Source: Amoebidium appalachense (taxonomy: Eukaryota > Ichthyosporea). Taken from it: DNA of 64,000 nt. Location: positions 1,674,001 through 1,738,000 of the forward strand of contig CAVNZM010000017.1 of the NCBI GenBank assembly GCA_963693365.1, written 5' to 3'. The translations under genes and the position numbers were made by a program. Under the pieces are notes generated by a model. It saw nothing but the letters and a program-made list of their open reading frames with translations, ran no database searches and had not been told where the DNA came from. Within the stretch, counting starts at the first letter, position 1, and the number at the start of each line of letters is the position of its first letter. Below, in pieces: positions 49,635 to 61,853 of the stretch.

Positions 49635-50129
49635 TTAAGAAGGAAGCCTAACCAAATGAAAACAAAAACGAAGGCCTAACTCATTCATACGCTGACTCGC
49701 CGGAGGGAGACCAAAAACACTCAGCAAAGGAGCCGCCAGAGGATGCCTACGCGAGGTCCGAGAGATGAACTGGATGAATTCACGCTGAAAGGAATCGAAT
49801 TCCCGAAGCGCCACGCGCTGTTGCCGTGAAGGGGCACACAAGAGTAACGGGAGGCCATATTCGAAACATGGACGAAGAAAAACTTTATAAAGAATGAGCA
49901 GATTAGCAGGATGGACATTAGAAATACTTGCGAAAATGCCTTGATAGATGTGTAAACGACCACGCGCACGGAATATGCGCGGAGTCAAAAGGCGCTCAAA
50001 GCAAATACCCTTAGAGGTGAAAGGAATACCTAAATAGTCATAGGAGGACACAACTGGGATAGGTTGATTGTTCAAAGTGTAGTGTGCATGGGGAGTAAAG
50101 GTGCCGCATTTATCTATCCCAATTTTCAT
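49635..50129 (-). pseudogene. LINE reverse transcriptase, C-terminal (thumb) fragment
   Basis: A 164-codon frame starting MKIGIDKCGTFTPH. It contains the VVSSYDYLGIPFTSKGI block that follows the catalytic palm in LINE reverse transcriptases, then a helical thumb region (RPCFEYGLPLLL). It belongs to the element at 48904-50933 and has no separate gene function. Confidence 0.8.
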
Positions 50130-50224
50130 GAAATTTCGGAAACACCAATCATCTACTCAGAGAAAGCATGCATGGTAGTCATAATAGAAGGATCATGAGT
50201 GACTAAAACATCATCAGGGTTCCG

Positions 50225-50689
50225 TTACCCGTTACTCAGTACCCCATTCACAACGGCAGCCCCATGGGTGCGGTCAAATAACGCCTGAAGTAGTCGACCA
50301 AAGGGAAGTGGTAGCCCTCGAGTCGCCAACTTATGCCAAAGCAAATTCGTCGGAACCGTGTCGTAGGCATTCTTAAGGTCGATGAAGCAAACCTTGCGAC
50401 ATCCCGAACGGATAGTGTCGTGTAATAGAAGAGCATGAGTATAGCACGAATAAACGCGCAATATGCAGGATTCGAATAGGCGACGAAATATGTTGGTTAA
50501 GGTGACCGGCCGAAAAGAAGAAATCGGACCAGTAGAGACCTTCTTGCGGACTGGATTAACAAGAGTGTCATTCCAGAACGAAGGAATGAAGCCCAACTCA
50601 TAAAAGGCGGGTAAGAACTCGCTCACCAAATATGCAACGGTGGAGAAGGAGGCGTATTCCCGCCTTTGGTAATAACGGGCGGAGGGCAC
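50225..50689 (-). pseudogene. LINE reverse transcriptase, N-terminal fragment
   Basis: Contains SFRPVTLTNIFRRLFESCI and VCFIDLKNAYDTVPTNLLW, the fingers and first catalytic-Asp block. The frame stops at VVNGVLSNG, where GLRQG-type sequence would normally follow. The preceding KACGPDALPPALL block (about 50690-50735) is in a different frame. Confidence 0.8.
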
Positions 50690-50730
50690 AGTGCCTTAAG
50701 AAGGGCGGGTGGAAGAGCATCCGGACCACA

Positions 50731-50936
50731 TGCCTTTTTGGGTTTTAGGGCAGAAATAGCACGTTGAACGTGCGCAGCATTAAAATAGCTCAAATATTCG
50801 CCTGGAAATGAAGAGTCAATCGGCCAGGAGGGTTGTGTGGAGAGATGCCTTTTTGGGTTTTAGGGCAGAAATAGCACGTTGAACGTGCGCAGCATTAAAA
50901 TAGCTCAAATATTCGCCTGGAAATGAAGAATCAATT
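50731..50936. repeat. Tandem duplication, 115 bp period, at the 5' end of the LINE
   Basis: TGCCTTTTTGGGTTTTAGGG...GGAAATGAAGA(G/A)TCAAT occurs at 50731-50821 and again from 50846 with one difference. Confidence 0.9.
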
Positions 50937-50941
50937 GAAAC

Positions 50942-52395
50942 ATCCTGATGAATACGAGTCTTCGATCACCCACAGGGGCGGGAGGGGGGAGGCACTAATG
51001 CAAGTGGGTGCCGTATTCGACTCAGTGGCGATATTCAGCATATATATAGAGCTGCAATCCTATTTGGAAACACATAACCACCAAAACAGGCCAAACAGCA
51101 TTTAGAAAGTCAGAACAGCCTGGCAGAAGTCCAATTAAATTTCGAACAAGAAGTTGGGCGGCCTTTGTCTATGCAGTCTAGGGAGACGACTTAATGCAAA
51201 AACTTTCTTTGACCCCCCCCCCCCCTCCCCCCCCAAAAAAAGACCCTCTTCTCCCCCCCCCCCCCCCCTCCCCCTTTGCTTCCGGATCCTCTTTCCTACG
51301 CCTCCCCCCCTTGCTTCCCTCCCCTCTCCCCCCCCCACCCCCCCCCCTCCCCCCTCCCCTCGATTGCGGTAATGTTTAATGAACATTATTTTTTGGTTTC
51401 TGCACCAACCACCCAAACTTGCAGGGGTAACTCTTACTTTGCTAATGTCACCAGCCGTGTTGAATGCTTGAATGCATGAACCAATGATCCCTATTATAAA
51501 TTATAAAACGATTACATATATATCCATCATGATACATACATACATATATATATATACCATGATGATATATATATATAATTAAGTGATATATATATATATA
51601 TATATATATATAATGATACTATTTCATATATTACCTGAGTATATTTACATCACAGTATAGCATATTTATATCAGACAGAGCTGCATTCTTAGTAAGTATT
51701 AACGTATCCGTTCAGTGGTTGGTATGGTAGGCTCCTCAGGGCTAGCGCTGGTAGATATGCGCACCGAAATAACGGCCTATGGATTATTAACCAAGACATT
51801 CAATAAAACGGTAAAAATCGGTGGAAATGAATGGGAACATCAGTTAGTCAAACTAGCATTGAAGGAAGTAAAAATAGAGCTCAATGAGACTTCTGGTTAA
51901 AAAAAATAACTGTGGATACGGCCCGTCCGGTTCCGATGCAGTAACCACAAATTTATTGATTCCACCAGAACCTGAACGTATAGCGCAATACTACAGTAGC
52001 CCAATATTCATGAAAACGTAAATGATGCCTTGGTGTAGACATGCAGGAATGCACACACACACGCACACACGTGACAGCAACGGCTTTCTGTTTTGTCTGC
52101 AGGTTCATGTCAAGTCTTTGTTGCTAACTCAACCGACAGAATATATTGTCCAATAAAATACCGTAACTTTTACTAAGGCTAGTAGAGTCCGATGCCGTTA
52201 CGTGCGGGTCGTGGTAACATGTAATACAGTCAATCATTGACAGTGGTAAGCCAAAAGTCTGTTCCCCTGTCAAATAATAAGACATTTAGAAGTCAATAAA
52301 GTGAAGCCTTCATACCGAGCCTTCTAACAAACCATACTTCTAGCATCATTGAATCAAATCTTTATGATCATAGTGATTGTCTGTGTTCATTTTTT
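50942..52395. other. Intergenic, C-rich and AT-rich tracts
   Basis: C-rich with A-run at 51212-51362. (TA)n-type AT-rich DNA at 51535-51612. 51715-51900 holds a 61-codon frame of normal composition, but I find no support for a gene. 52042-52075 is a short (CA)n. Confidence 0.5.
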
Positions 52396-52396
52396 T

Positions 52397-52397
<1 letters not shown>

Positions 52398-52438
<41 letters not shown>

Positions 52439-52487
52439 GCGGGGGAGGGGTTGATGTATGTATGTACTGTCGGAAGGTTTTCTGTAC

Positions 52488-52528
<41 letters not shown>

Positions 52529-52550
52529 GGGGGGGGGGGGAGGGAGGGAG

Positions 52551-52622
<72 letters not shown>

Positions 52623-52676
52623 CGGAGAGAGCGAGAGAGGGGGGGGGGGAGAGAGAGAGAGGGGGGGGAGGGGAGT

Positions 52677-52734
<58 letters not shown>

Positions 52735-53046
52735 GGGGAGAGGGGGAGGGGGAGGGGGGAGGGGGAGGGGGAGGGGGGGGGGGAGGGGGAGGGGGAGGGG
52801 GAGGGGGAGTGCGGGGGGGAGGGGGAGGGGAGGGGGGGAGGGGGAGGGGGAGGGCTTGGGGAGAGGGGGAGGGCTTGGGGGGAGGGGGAGGGCGGGGGGG
52901 AGGGGAAGGGGGGGGGGGGAAGGGGGGGGGGGGGAGAGGGAGGGGGGAGGGGGGGGGGGAGAGGAAGGGGGGGAGAGGGCGAGAGGGCGAGAGGGCGAGA
53001 GGGCGAGGGGGCGAGAGGGCGAGGGGGCGAGGGGGCGAGAGGGAGA

Positions 53047-53114
<68 letters not shown>

Positions 53115-53330
53115 GAGAGATGAGGAGAGAGGGAGAGAGAGAGAGAAAGTGATCTGAGAAAACGTGCGTGCGCGGGTTAGAGAGAGGGCGGGGGGCCGGG
53201 GCTCGGCCGCCCCGGGGGGGGGGGGGGGGGGGGGGGAGGGGGGGGGGGGGGGGGAGAGAGAGAGAGATCTAGAGATCTAAAGGGAGAGCGGGGGGGGGGG
53301 GGGGGGGGAGGGGGGGGGGGGGGGAGGGAG
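52398..53330. repeat. G-run, (GA)n and GGGGGA purine tract
   Basis: G-run 52399-52437, (GA)n at 52490-52620 and 52681-52730, GGGGGA-type units to about 53045, (GA)n to 53150, then G-runs to 53326. The + strand is almost pure purine for about 850 bp. Confidence 0.95.
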
Positions 53331-54240
53331 GAGTGGGAGGAAGGAAGCGGGTGAGAGAAGAGAAAAGAAAATAAAAGAAATACAATTACAGGAAGAACGT
53401 ATAGAACGGAATGAAAGGAAACTAAAGGCAAATGCGAATAAAAACAGGGCGGAAAAGACCCAAAGCAGGCACTAACACAGCAACACCCTACAAAAGCGTG
53501 TAAAATCAATGCCTGAATCCCACGGATAGCAGTACAGTCATTTACGCACACCTACCGTACACAGCACAGCCAACCAGCCAAACAACATACACTGCTACTG
53601 GCCCGACGCGGCGTTCTTTGGCCGGTGGAACCGAAAATATTGAATATGGTTATATATCAGAAGCGTAATGATTGGACGACACGTGATATGCACTGCATTC
53701 TTAGTGTAAACAAAACATTCCAAAGAATTCTCCCAGATCTACATAGGTTGAAGTGATTCTGCCTGCAGCGGTCGCTTGGTACTGTTGCTGCGTATGCTGG
53801 TAACGGAAAAGAGCATCCCGCAATCTGAACTCTTTGCATCTACTCTATAATTATAATATCAATCAAATTGATTAACAGGCATGAGTAGACCTACTTTTGT
53901 CAGTTTGCGTTTGGACACTGTGCGTACCACCACTGAATCACATCTCAGATCACCAAACCCAGTGAGCCAATCGTTTTAGAATAAATTTCTCCCAAGACTT
54001 GCTTAAAGAAATCATTCAATCCGACAGATTCATCATTGATCACGAAGCGGCTCCAAAGTATATATCTGGTCAGCCACTGCAAAAACCCCTAAATATGTTT
54101 TCCAAAAAAAAAAAAAAAAAATGCAGATTCCACAGGATTTATACAGTGTTAATTGGGGGTTTTCCAAAGAAACGTTTTCACCAAAGCATCTCGATTTTGA
54201 AGAAGTTATCCAGCTCGACAGGTGAGTCTGAGGAGAAGCC
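53331..54240. other. 5' flank of the small secreted protein gene
   Basis: Unique DNA. AAACATTCCAAAGAATTCTC at about 53709 and GATCACCAAACCCAGTGAGC at 53948 recur in similar form at about 59962 and 60199, upstream of the truncated paralogue. This indicates a shared, duplicated upstream region. Confidence 0.6.
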
Positions 54241-54248
54241 CTTGAGGG

Positions 54249-54256
54249 TATATAAA
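54249..54256 (+). promoter_or_regulatory. TATA box of the small secreted protein gene
   Basis: TATATAAA in GAGGGTATATAAACAAAG, 222 bp upstream of the ATG. The paralogous locus has GAGGTATATAG at 60670-60679. Confidence 0.5.
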
Positions 54257-54477
54257 CAAAGCGAGGTGGAGGCCTGGTCAACCATTTCACAAGCGCTCTC
54301 ACAAATCAGCTTCCTTCTTTCACTTGAACTCAACGTTCGCTGGTGCAACACGGCCGCCACACACACTACTACTATCAGTCGCTTACATGCCGACAGTCCC
54401 GGTCCCGGAAAACATCAAAGAAAGTACATCATCGATACTGTAACCAAGCAACCTCCTTTCCCCCCCACGCATTCACC

Positions 54478-54765
54478 ATGGTTCATTTTTCCTCGTGTCT
54501 TTCCTTTGCGACCGTCGCTGCAACAATTTTTGCACCGGCCATGGCCGCACCCATCGTAGAGGCCAACGAGACCGGCCCCGTGCGTGCCTTCCATGTACCC
54601 TGCGGGGTGTGGGTGAGTCAGCGTCGTGAGTGGGGTGACTACGTGTGTTCTGGGAGCTTGGTGCGGCGTGACGTAATGTGCCTGGAGCTGGCTACTCCCC
54701 GCCCTAAGGAGGATGGGCCTGTAAAGGATGACCCGTGGTGCAGCGAGTCGGTGTGCTGCCCGTGA
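54478..54765 (+). CDS. Small secreted cysteine-rich protein (95 aa)
   Basis: The ATG at 54478 (CACCATGG context) is chosen because it begins a textbook signal peptide: MVHFSSCLSFATVAATIFAP then AMA, with cleavage likely before APIVEA. The mature part of about 72 residues has six cysteines (PCGVW, YVCSG, VMCLE, WCSES and a terminal CCP), enough for three disulfides, and ends at a TGA. The frame extends upstream without a stop but in non-protein-like sequence. No known family recognised; candidate roles such as extracellular peptide or inhibitor are only guesses. AATAAA-type signals lie near 54956. A paralogue with the same signal peptide but a premature stop is at 60823. Confidence 0.7.
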   Translation: MVHFSSCLSFATVAATIFAPAMAAPIVEANETGPVRAFHVPCGVWVSQRREWGDYVCSGSLVRRDVMCLELATPRPKEDGPVKDDPWCSESVCCP

Positions 54766-55087
54766 ACAAGTGAAACAGATCGGAGTAAAGCCATGTCATT
54801 GTTTCATGTGATTAAAGTTACCAACTTGCAATTAATGTATTTCACATGTTTCATGCATATGGCTGGCGCCATTGCAATATGGCACTATTGTATGCCAAGT
54901 ACTGTATTCATATCTATGTAAATCTGTGTCACCGGCAGGTATTTAATGTGCAAACAATAATAAAGAGCGGCAGTAACATGTTTGTATACTGACACCGTGA
55001 TATATATTTTATACTAAACACGCGTAACTACGACCTGTTTATTAGATGTATTGATTGGCTTGAGAAACACATCACTACAAAATTCTA

Positions 55088-55240
<153 letters not shown>

Positions 55241-55675
55241 CAGCTGATACCGAGTGTCCCAGGGGAACCCCTTAAAAAAAAAAAAAAAAAAAAAAATCGG
55301 GGAACCCCAACTAATTGATTTCTCTTTGTAGTCTTTATGGTGTCTCGTAGAGAAAGTAAGCCCTGATATATAGTCATCACCCGACATCTATGTACGTGAT
55401 CATGATATACCGCTGAGGGGATATTCCGAGCAAAACCCCCCCCATACCTGAGACTGGTTTCTCTTTGCCTCGAGTAAACAGCGTAAACCCCCCATATATA
55501 TATAGTGCACATGGACATACATGTGCACACAGTTGCTGGGAGTTGTTGGCTAAATCTATTAAAATTGTACGTATATGACTATCAACTAGGTACCTGCACG
55601 TTACATGTGTGTGTACAATGCAACCACAGTACAAATACAAAACGACATCGTGAAGCACACATTGTACACGTGCAT

Positions 55676-55978
<303 letters not shown>

Positions 55979-56209
55979 GCATGGCCCACACAGTGATTGC
56001 CACATTCATCGATCACACCGTGAGCAAAAGGCTTAAATGTTACACACAAGTGCCTGCAGACACACGTACCCTACCTGTCCCCCCCCTCCCCCAATGGGGT
56101 CTGGCACGCACGTCTGTACAGGTATCCCAAAGAAAATTTACATCGTAGAACCGGGTGGTTGATTATGGGGGACCTTCTGCGGATTCAGTCCGGCGTGGAC
56201 GTACATAGA

Positions 56210-56856
56210 CTTGTATTTTATTTTTATCACGTTTTGTTCCCGGAGGGTCTTTGCAAACCCTCTAGGGAAACTACCGTCTACCACACAGCACCAACAGTAC
56301 AATAGTTAGCCTAAGGGTGCTATCTATGTGTTCAGAACCATCCTTCACAATCCTGACTATAAGTACACAAATTGCTCAGGGTACCGTGACTACCCCAGCC
56401 ACGCCAGCAGGAGGCACCAGTCCTCCTCTCCAATCAAATCGTAAGAATAAACGTTGACCACGGGCTCTCATTAGTCGATCTACATTAGCGAAATGTTCTC
56501 TGTGTTGTGTGTTATGTTTACGGGAGGTAGAGGTGGATGATGGGGTGTGGTGGTGGGGAGGGAGGGGGGGGGTTGCTTCCTAATAATATGTGTTGTTGTA
56601 CATACTGTACTTTGTGGCAATGCTGTTGTGAATAGGTGTGGTTTGAAGGGCACTGTGGGATTGTGTGTGTGCCGGCAGTGGGTATTGCCGTTTTTTTCTT
56701 TCTACAGGTGGTGGTGGTGTGGTGGTGTTTTTGCATTTTGGGGTGGATAGATGGGAGTGTTGTGTTACGTGGGTGCTAAGAAAAAAAAGTCTGCAATTCT
56801 ACTGTAATTCTTCCTATGATGGCCCGTGTGGTTTCTTCGGTGGTGCCGGTGGGTGC
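56210..56856 (-). mobile_element. 5'-truncated copy of the RNase H non-LTR element
   Basis: Matches the 3' part of the element at 42405-45738: TATCACGTTTTGTTCCCGGA, TAGGGAAACTACCGTCTACC and the degraded tail of the ORF near 56518-56736. The 11 bp ACGTACATAGA at 56199-56209 recurs at 56857-56867 as target-site duplication. Confidence 0.9.
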
Positions 56857-56867
56857 ACGTACATAGA

Positions 56868-57553
56868 GGCAACCGTCGGAACGCTTGCGATCCCTTGATT
56901 CGAGGCCAATTAACAAAATGAGAAAACAGTAGTACTCCTTGCCAACATTTTTCTTATAATATTTTCAATTTATTTCTGAGTCGGCTGCTGTGTACACATG
57001 TATTGTCGTGTACATCACCATGTGACAATCATCTCATCAGAATGAGTTTGCAATGAAGTTGGTCGCTAGTAACCGGAAGCCCTAGTCGTGCATATATGCA
57101 GTTTATTGAATATTGAACTAGCAGGAACCTGTAGTGGCACAACCCCCATATCATGATGCGTGGCTTTGAAGTGTGAGATTAGATTCTGACAGGTAGGAAG
57201 GGTCCCGGAGAGGGAACGAGAAATCGGTGTGCGCGAGTGCGCGCCATACTCAGGCGCATTTAGATTTTCAGAGGCAGACCAGTTGATGTGGCATAAATCA
57301 GATTGTATCACTGAGTGGTACCTCACATACATAGCTTGCCATCTGACAAACATTCATAATATATAAACATTATTACACAAGACGCAAGCTTAAGGTTGCA
57401 AACCTGTTGGTATACAGAATGGGTAGGATAAAAAGAAAAAGCCCTAAAAACGGAACTGTTAAGGTGACAAAGTGGAAAAAAGCTTTAACAGTTTGTGAAC
57501 TTCGTGACCCACAAACCATATATAGATAGCTTTGCCGATGATCATGATCACTT
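56868..57553. other. Unique intergenic DNA
   Basis: No ORF, repeat or RNA gene recognised. Confidence 0.5.
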
Positions 57554-58369
57554 TCAGGGTAGAACCGAAAAACACGACACTTGCTGGATGAACATCTCTT
57601 TCATGACATTTTTGGGCAAGGAACCGAACAATTCTTTGTGTTCGGGATGCAGAAATTCAATATGTCCGTCCCCCGAGACAGTGTTTCTTTTGAAATAGAG
57701 AATCTCCCTCGCCACCTTGCGAATGGAATTTTCAGGCCAATCAACCCTGTGTTTGTATTTGTGAAATGCCACCATCAGCTCGATACACGGCTTTTTCTTC
57801 GCCTGGCGCTCAAGAATTTCAAGCACATCTTTGCACTCGTACATGGACGCAACACGCACCAGCCGAATCATTTCTTCCTTGGTCAACACGATTCTCAGAT
57901 CAACACATTCGTTCAAAGCGACGGTGGAGGAGGAAGTAGGAGGTCGAGAATCAAGAATCGTTCTTGCTGCCACGGCAAGTGTGAGCTCAAAGAAAGTGCT
58001 GAGTGTTTGGTAGGAAATGTCCGTGATGGTGATGATGTTGGTTGTCGCCTCGATAAACCCGTGTGCCTTGGAGGAATCAGAAAACATAGTGGCAAAGAAT
58101 GGGGAAAGGTTGACAAGAAAGTGTTTTGGAATTTCAATAATTTTGACATAACAACGGGTACGATAGGTGGCAGCGGCTTCCACGCTTAATCCTGTGTCAG
58201 CATAAATCCTGTCTTTCTCGTTTACTGCGGCTGATTTTCGCGCCCCGTTTGCGTGCTCCGAGGGGCATATTCTTATCGTCACGATGGGGGTGGTTGCGAG
58301 TAGGGGTGCATGCTCGTTGCAACCCAAAAACGTAAGGAGCTTTAAGATTCTGTCTTTTAGAGCGGTCAT
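57554..58369 (-). CDS. BTB/POZ-like domain protein (271 aa), paralogue
   Basis: Intronless, starts MTALKDRILKLLTFLG. Layout as in the 41308-42117 protein: VTIRICPSE strand, FLVNLSPFFATMFSDSS (about 83-99), ITITDISYQTLSTFFEL (116-132), MIRLVRVASMYECKDVLEIL and KKKPCIELMVAFHKYKHRVDWP. The two proteins differ most in the 40-75 linker and in a 145-160 insertion rich in Ser and Thr. A TATA-like ATATTTATATGC lies about 30 bp upstream on the minus strand. Conservation of the frame against diverged DNA suggests both copies are functional. Role unknown; BTB assignment is by pattern only. Confidence 0.75.
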   Translation of the reverse strand: MTALKDRILKLLTFLGCNEHAPLLATTPIVTIRICPSEHANGARKSAAVNEKDRIYADTGLSVEAAATYRTRCYVKIIEIPKHFLVNLSPFFATMFSDSSKAHGFIEATTNIITITDISYQTLSTFFELTLAVAARTILDSRPPTSSSTVALNECVDLRIVLTKEEMIRLVRVASMYECKDVLEILERQAKKKPCIELMVAFHKYKHRVDWPENSIRKVAREILYFKRNTVSGDGHIEFLHPEHKELFGSLPKNVMKEMFIQQVSCFSVLP

Positions 58370-59180
58370 TCTGTATCTATAGATTTATTCGGTGATAAAG
58401 CATGCATATAAATATTAACAACGGATAAGAATAAAAGAACGACTATGCAATAATAACGGGAAACGCGAAACGAGACCGGGTTAAGGAGTCCCAAAAGCAA
58501 AACTGGTAAAATGAAGTTCTTGCTCACTCGATACATTGTTGTCAATGTTGTGCTATAAGCCGTCTGATCAATGGTGCTACGTAGCTGCAAAGTCAGGGGT
58601 GGCCAAGCACGTGTAATCTCTTGCATATAATGTTACGATTAATATTAAATGCTGTAATATCATTAATGGACCGATTAGGATGAAACTACTATCCCCGCAT
58701 ACTCAAAGAATATTTCTCAGACTATCTATGAACATGCCAAATATATGATCTAAAAATACTAAAAATAAAAATCCTTTAATTCGACTCAAGGAGGCCAGCA
58801 TGACTGTAACTCTATAGGGACCTGTCAGTGAGAGAATAAGGAGCCCAGATCTGGACCTGGTGACGTGTGCACGTGGTAAAATGATTCACTTAATCCTCAT
58901 GTTTTGTGCCCGTGGATTACTACTGGGCTACTATACAAGCTTACACATGCGATGTCCGGAAATTTGAAAGTCAAAACATTGACAAGCCCACTCATTTTCG
59001 GGCCACAATTGGGCTGCAACTTGCCTGCACGGCTTTAGGACCAACTTTAACAATCATGCAATGCATGCATCTTATTATTATTCACACCAAGAATTTCAAA
59101 CTTCGAATTCGGTATGAACCGTGAAAGAGATCTCTCAATGCATGGGCTGAAGAAACAACTTTTATTACTCTGTACGGGTA
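58370..59180. other. Unique intergenic DNA
   Basis: AT-rich sequence without convincing coding frames. Confidence 0.5.
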
Positions 59181-59189
59181 CATGGACAC

Positions 59190-59672
59190 GAACACACACA
59201 CACACACACGCACATGTCGCACACACGCACGCACGCGCACACGCGCACACGCGCATAAGCGCACACGCACACACGCACGTACACGTGTACAAACGCGTAC
59301 ACGCGAACACACACATGCAACATACACACGCATACATACACGCACACACAACACACACGTGCACACACAGGCGTGCACACGCACACACGTGCACACGTAC
59401 GCCCCTACACACATACACGCCTACACATGTACACACGTACGCACGCGTACGTACACACGCAGATGCATGCAACACCATGTGACACACACACACACAAACA
59501 CACAGTGTCACAAGTACGCACGTGCACACACATACACACACGCGCGCGCACAAACGCACGCACGAGCACTGCGCATACACGCACCACGGACACATGCACA
59601 CAAAAACACATACACGTACACGCACACGCACATGCGCACACACGCACACGCACATGTACACGCACGCACGTC

Positions 59673-59728
<56 letters not shown>

Positions 59729-59729
59729 T

Positions 59730-59800
<71 letters not shown>

Positions 59801-59801
59801 C
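59190..59801. repeat. CA/CGCA-rich array
   Basis: Irregular (CA)n with CG steps to 59660, then about 35 CGCA units with few interruptions (59663-59800). Confidence 0.95.
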
Positions 59802-60301
59802 ATGAGAAAGAAAAATAAACCTGACTTCAACTTGTCTTGGCAAGGCTTCAAAATAGTGACTGGAGCCGGGGAACCCCAACTGTTACCCCGGAGAAGTCGG
59901 GACAATGTTCTACCTAATATGGGTATATTTCAGGGATTACAATTGGTCCGGCTTCCAAAACAAAGCATTCCGAAGAATTCTGCCAAAAATGTCGGACCTT
60001 CGTCTGTAGTGTTGCTGTTGCAGGCCGGTTATGTGAAACGTTATGCCTCAATTTGATCCCCTGTCGAATAAATAGGGGGGAAAGTGGTCAGTAAATGTTG
60101 ATCACACGACAAGAATTGGTCTCCTTTTCTTTCACCGTTTGTGGGCCGCGCCTGTGCGCTGTTTCTCGAGACTCTTGTAGGCGACCGGCCGCGAGCCCGA
60201 TCACCAAACCCAGCGAGCCAATTGTATTCAAGCAATCTTAAGATTCCTCAAATTCCTAAATCACCCACAACTTAAATCCCCTTTCGGTTTATTCGAGAAT
60301 T

Positions 60302-60365
60302 TTTGTTTTTTATAATGACTTTATTGATATGCTCATTAAAATAGAGGCAATGGAGATATCACAGA
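60302..60365 (-). mobile_element. Very short 5'-truncated LINE copy (3' end only)
   Basis: TATAATGACTTTATTGATA and GAGATATCACAGAT match the 3' end of the LINE at 48904. TCGAGAATT at 60293-60301 recurs at 60366-60374 as target-site duplication. AATAAA (minus strand) lies at 60320-60325. Confidence 0.85.
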
Positions 60366-60822
60366 TCGAGAATTCGAGATGCCTGATGTTCTCATAAAGT
60401 ATCCTGGCAGCCCCTGTAAACATTATGCTGACGTCGATGTTAATCTGCAATCATGTGGGTTCAAATTATTTTTGATATAAAAAAACTCCTTTAGCAAGAC
60501 ACTTGCTGCTTGTATGTTTAAGTTCTGGATATCAGGCTTCTATTGCAATTTGCAAACTTTCTTTGACGAGGAAAATCCGCAACGATGTTTTAGCAAATCC
60601 GGGGGGATTTGTCGGAACTTCGAGATGTTTTTTTCTATCCAATCACTATCGAGAACGAGATTTCCCGCGAGGTATATAGCCTACGGCCTGTTGGTTTTCA
60701 GTCCACCACTTCTACAACAACGAAATCTGTTCTGATCCTCAACCGTAAATAGCCCCCCGAACAAACACCAAAAAAACACACATCTATAACCAAGTAACCC
60801 CATCATCCCCAGCACATCCAGC

Positions 60823-60903
60823 ATGATGAATCTCTCCTCTTTTCTTTCTTTTGCAGCGCTAGCCGTCGCTGCAACAATCGTTGCCCCGGCCATGGCAATC
60901 TAA
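60823..60903 (+). pseudogene. Truncated paralogue of the small secreted protein (signal peptide only)
   Basis: MMNLSSFLSFAALAVAATIV then APAMAI and a stop. It is clearly the same signal peptide as at 54478 but ends where the mature part should begin. Upstream it shares AACCAAGTAACC and a TATA-like box (60673-60679). TTTCTTTCTTTTGCAG inside could be read as an acceptor, but the coding similarity crosses it, so a premature stop is simpler. Confidence 0.6.
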
Positions 60904-61853
60904 ATTGCATATTTTCCCCTGTCTGGGTAGCCCTAATAGAGCCACCAATCGCTTTGGAGTCCATTTTTTGACAGCTTTACCTGAGCCACTAATCGAAAAA
61001 CTGGTGGACCTAACCTCAAAACGTCAGGGACCCCTGGGACACTTTTCGGCGTTTCAGGGACAATTCTGCTCACGATCCCCTACAATAATTTCACAGCCTG
61101 GTAAACAAAGCGGGCCTGTTTCGGTTGGCTGATAGGGTTTGAAAAATTCGAAATCTTCTAGATCTAGCAGGCGGCCGGCTCGCGCTGCGGCTCATCGATA
61201 TGCAGTTGAATTCGGATATGTAATATGTACTTGTGAGAAACACATCACTATTCCTCTGCAATTAAAGACGTTTGTGAAGCTTCCTTTATGTTTTTTCTTT
61301 CTTTCTTTTTTTAATTTTAATTAAGCATAGATCTTGTATCATTCGCCGTCGCCATCAAGTTAGATTTCATTGGATCATGTCTGGCCGGGTGGCGTGATCC
61401 CACAAGACGGCGTAGACGCCCCATACACCTGTGACCTGGTCCCAATCTATTATATTTGGTGGTTCAGTGACATACACAAACTGAATACAACGTAATAAAT
61501 GCAATTAACACTAAAACTAATATGAAAAATTTCGTGAAAAAAGTAATTAACAGTACATATTTGAAATTTATACGGATACGTATACGCCCTGGGGGCTGTG
61601 ATGCGATCATATGATATACCTGGTCGTCACGAAGGTCCCAGGGCCTGTGCCAGAAAACTTTGGAGCCAAATTCTCGATAGCGTAGTTTCGCGTGTGGCTC
61701 TGTACTAAGGTTAGAGCTCTAACTCACTGATATATGCGAGCATTTATCTACGTTATTCAGTTTTTCACCCGTTTTTCGCCGAGCAGAACTACTCTATGTG
61801 TGTATGTTACATGTACGTCCTTGTGTGGACGTCTGTCTGTATGGTTACACAAA
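60904..61853. other. Intergenic / 5' flank of the glycosyltransferase gene
   Basis: Unique DNA with no other gene recognised. An upstream in-frame ATG at 61734 exists, but the protein start at 61854 is preferred. Confidence 0.5.

Larger units (their letters stand above)
48904..50933 (-). mobile_element. Decayed LINE (non-LTR retrotransposon) with 8 bp target-site duplication
   Basis: ATTGAAAC at 48896-48903 is repeated at 50934-50941. On the minus strand the element ends with AATAAA (48921-48926), then ATAAAAAAAAA, that is, a polyadenylation signal and short poly-A tail. RT parts: KACGPDALP (about 50720), SFRPVTLTNIFRRLFE, FIDLKNAYDTVP (finger/palm), then a deletion that joins NGVLSNG to a DDVLV palm motif with stops. 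The thumb follows (50129-49635, YDYLGIPFTSKG), and a terminal CHFCAEPFSRKHLDKC zinc knuckle lies near 49205. Frameshifts, stops and the lost palm segment make it inactive. Confidence 0.9.

Noticed and set aside
59082-59793. CRISPR-like or satellite protein array in CGCA repeats
   Set aside because: Simple tetranucleotide repeat without spacers.
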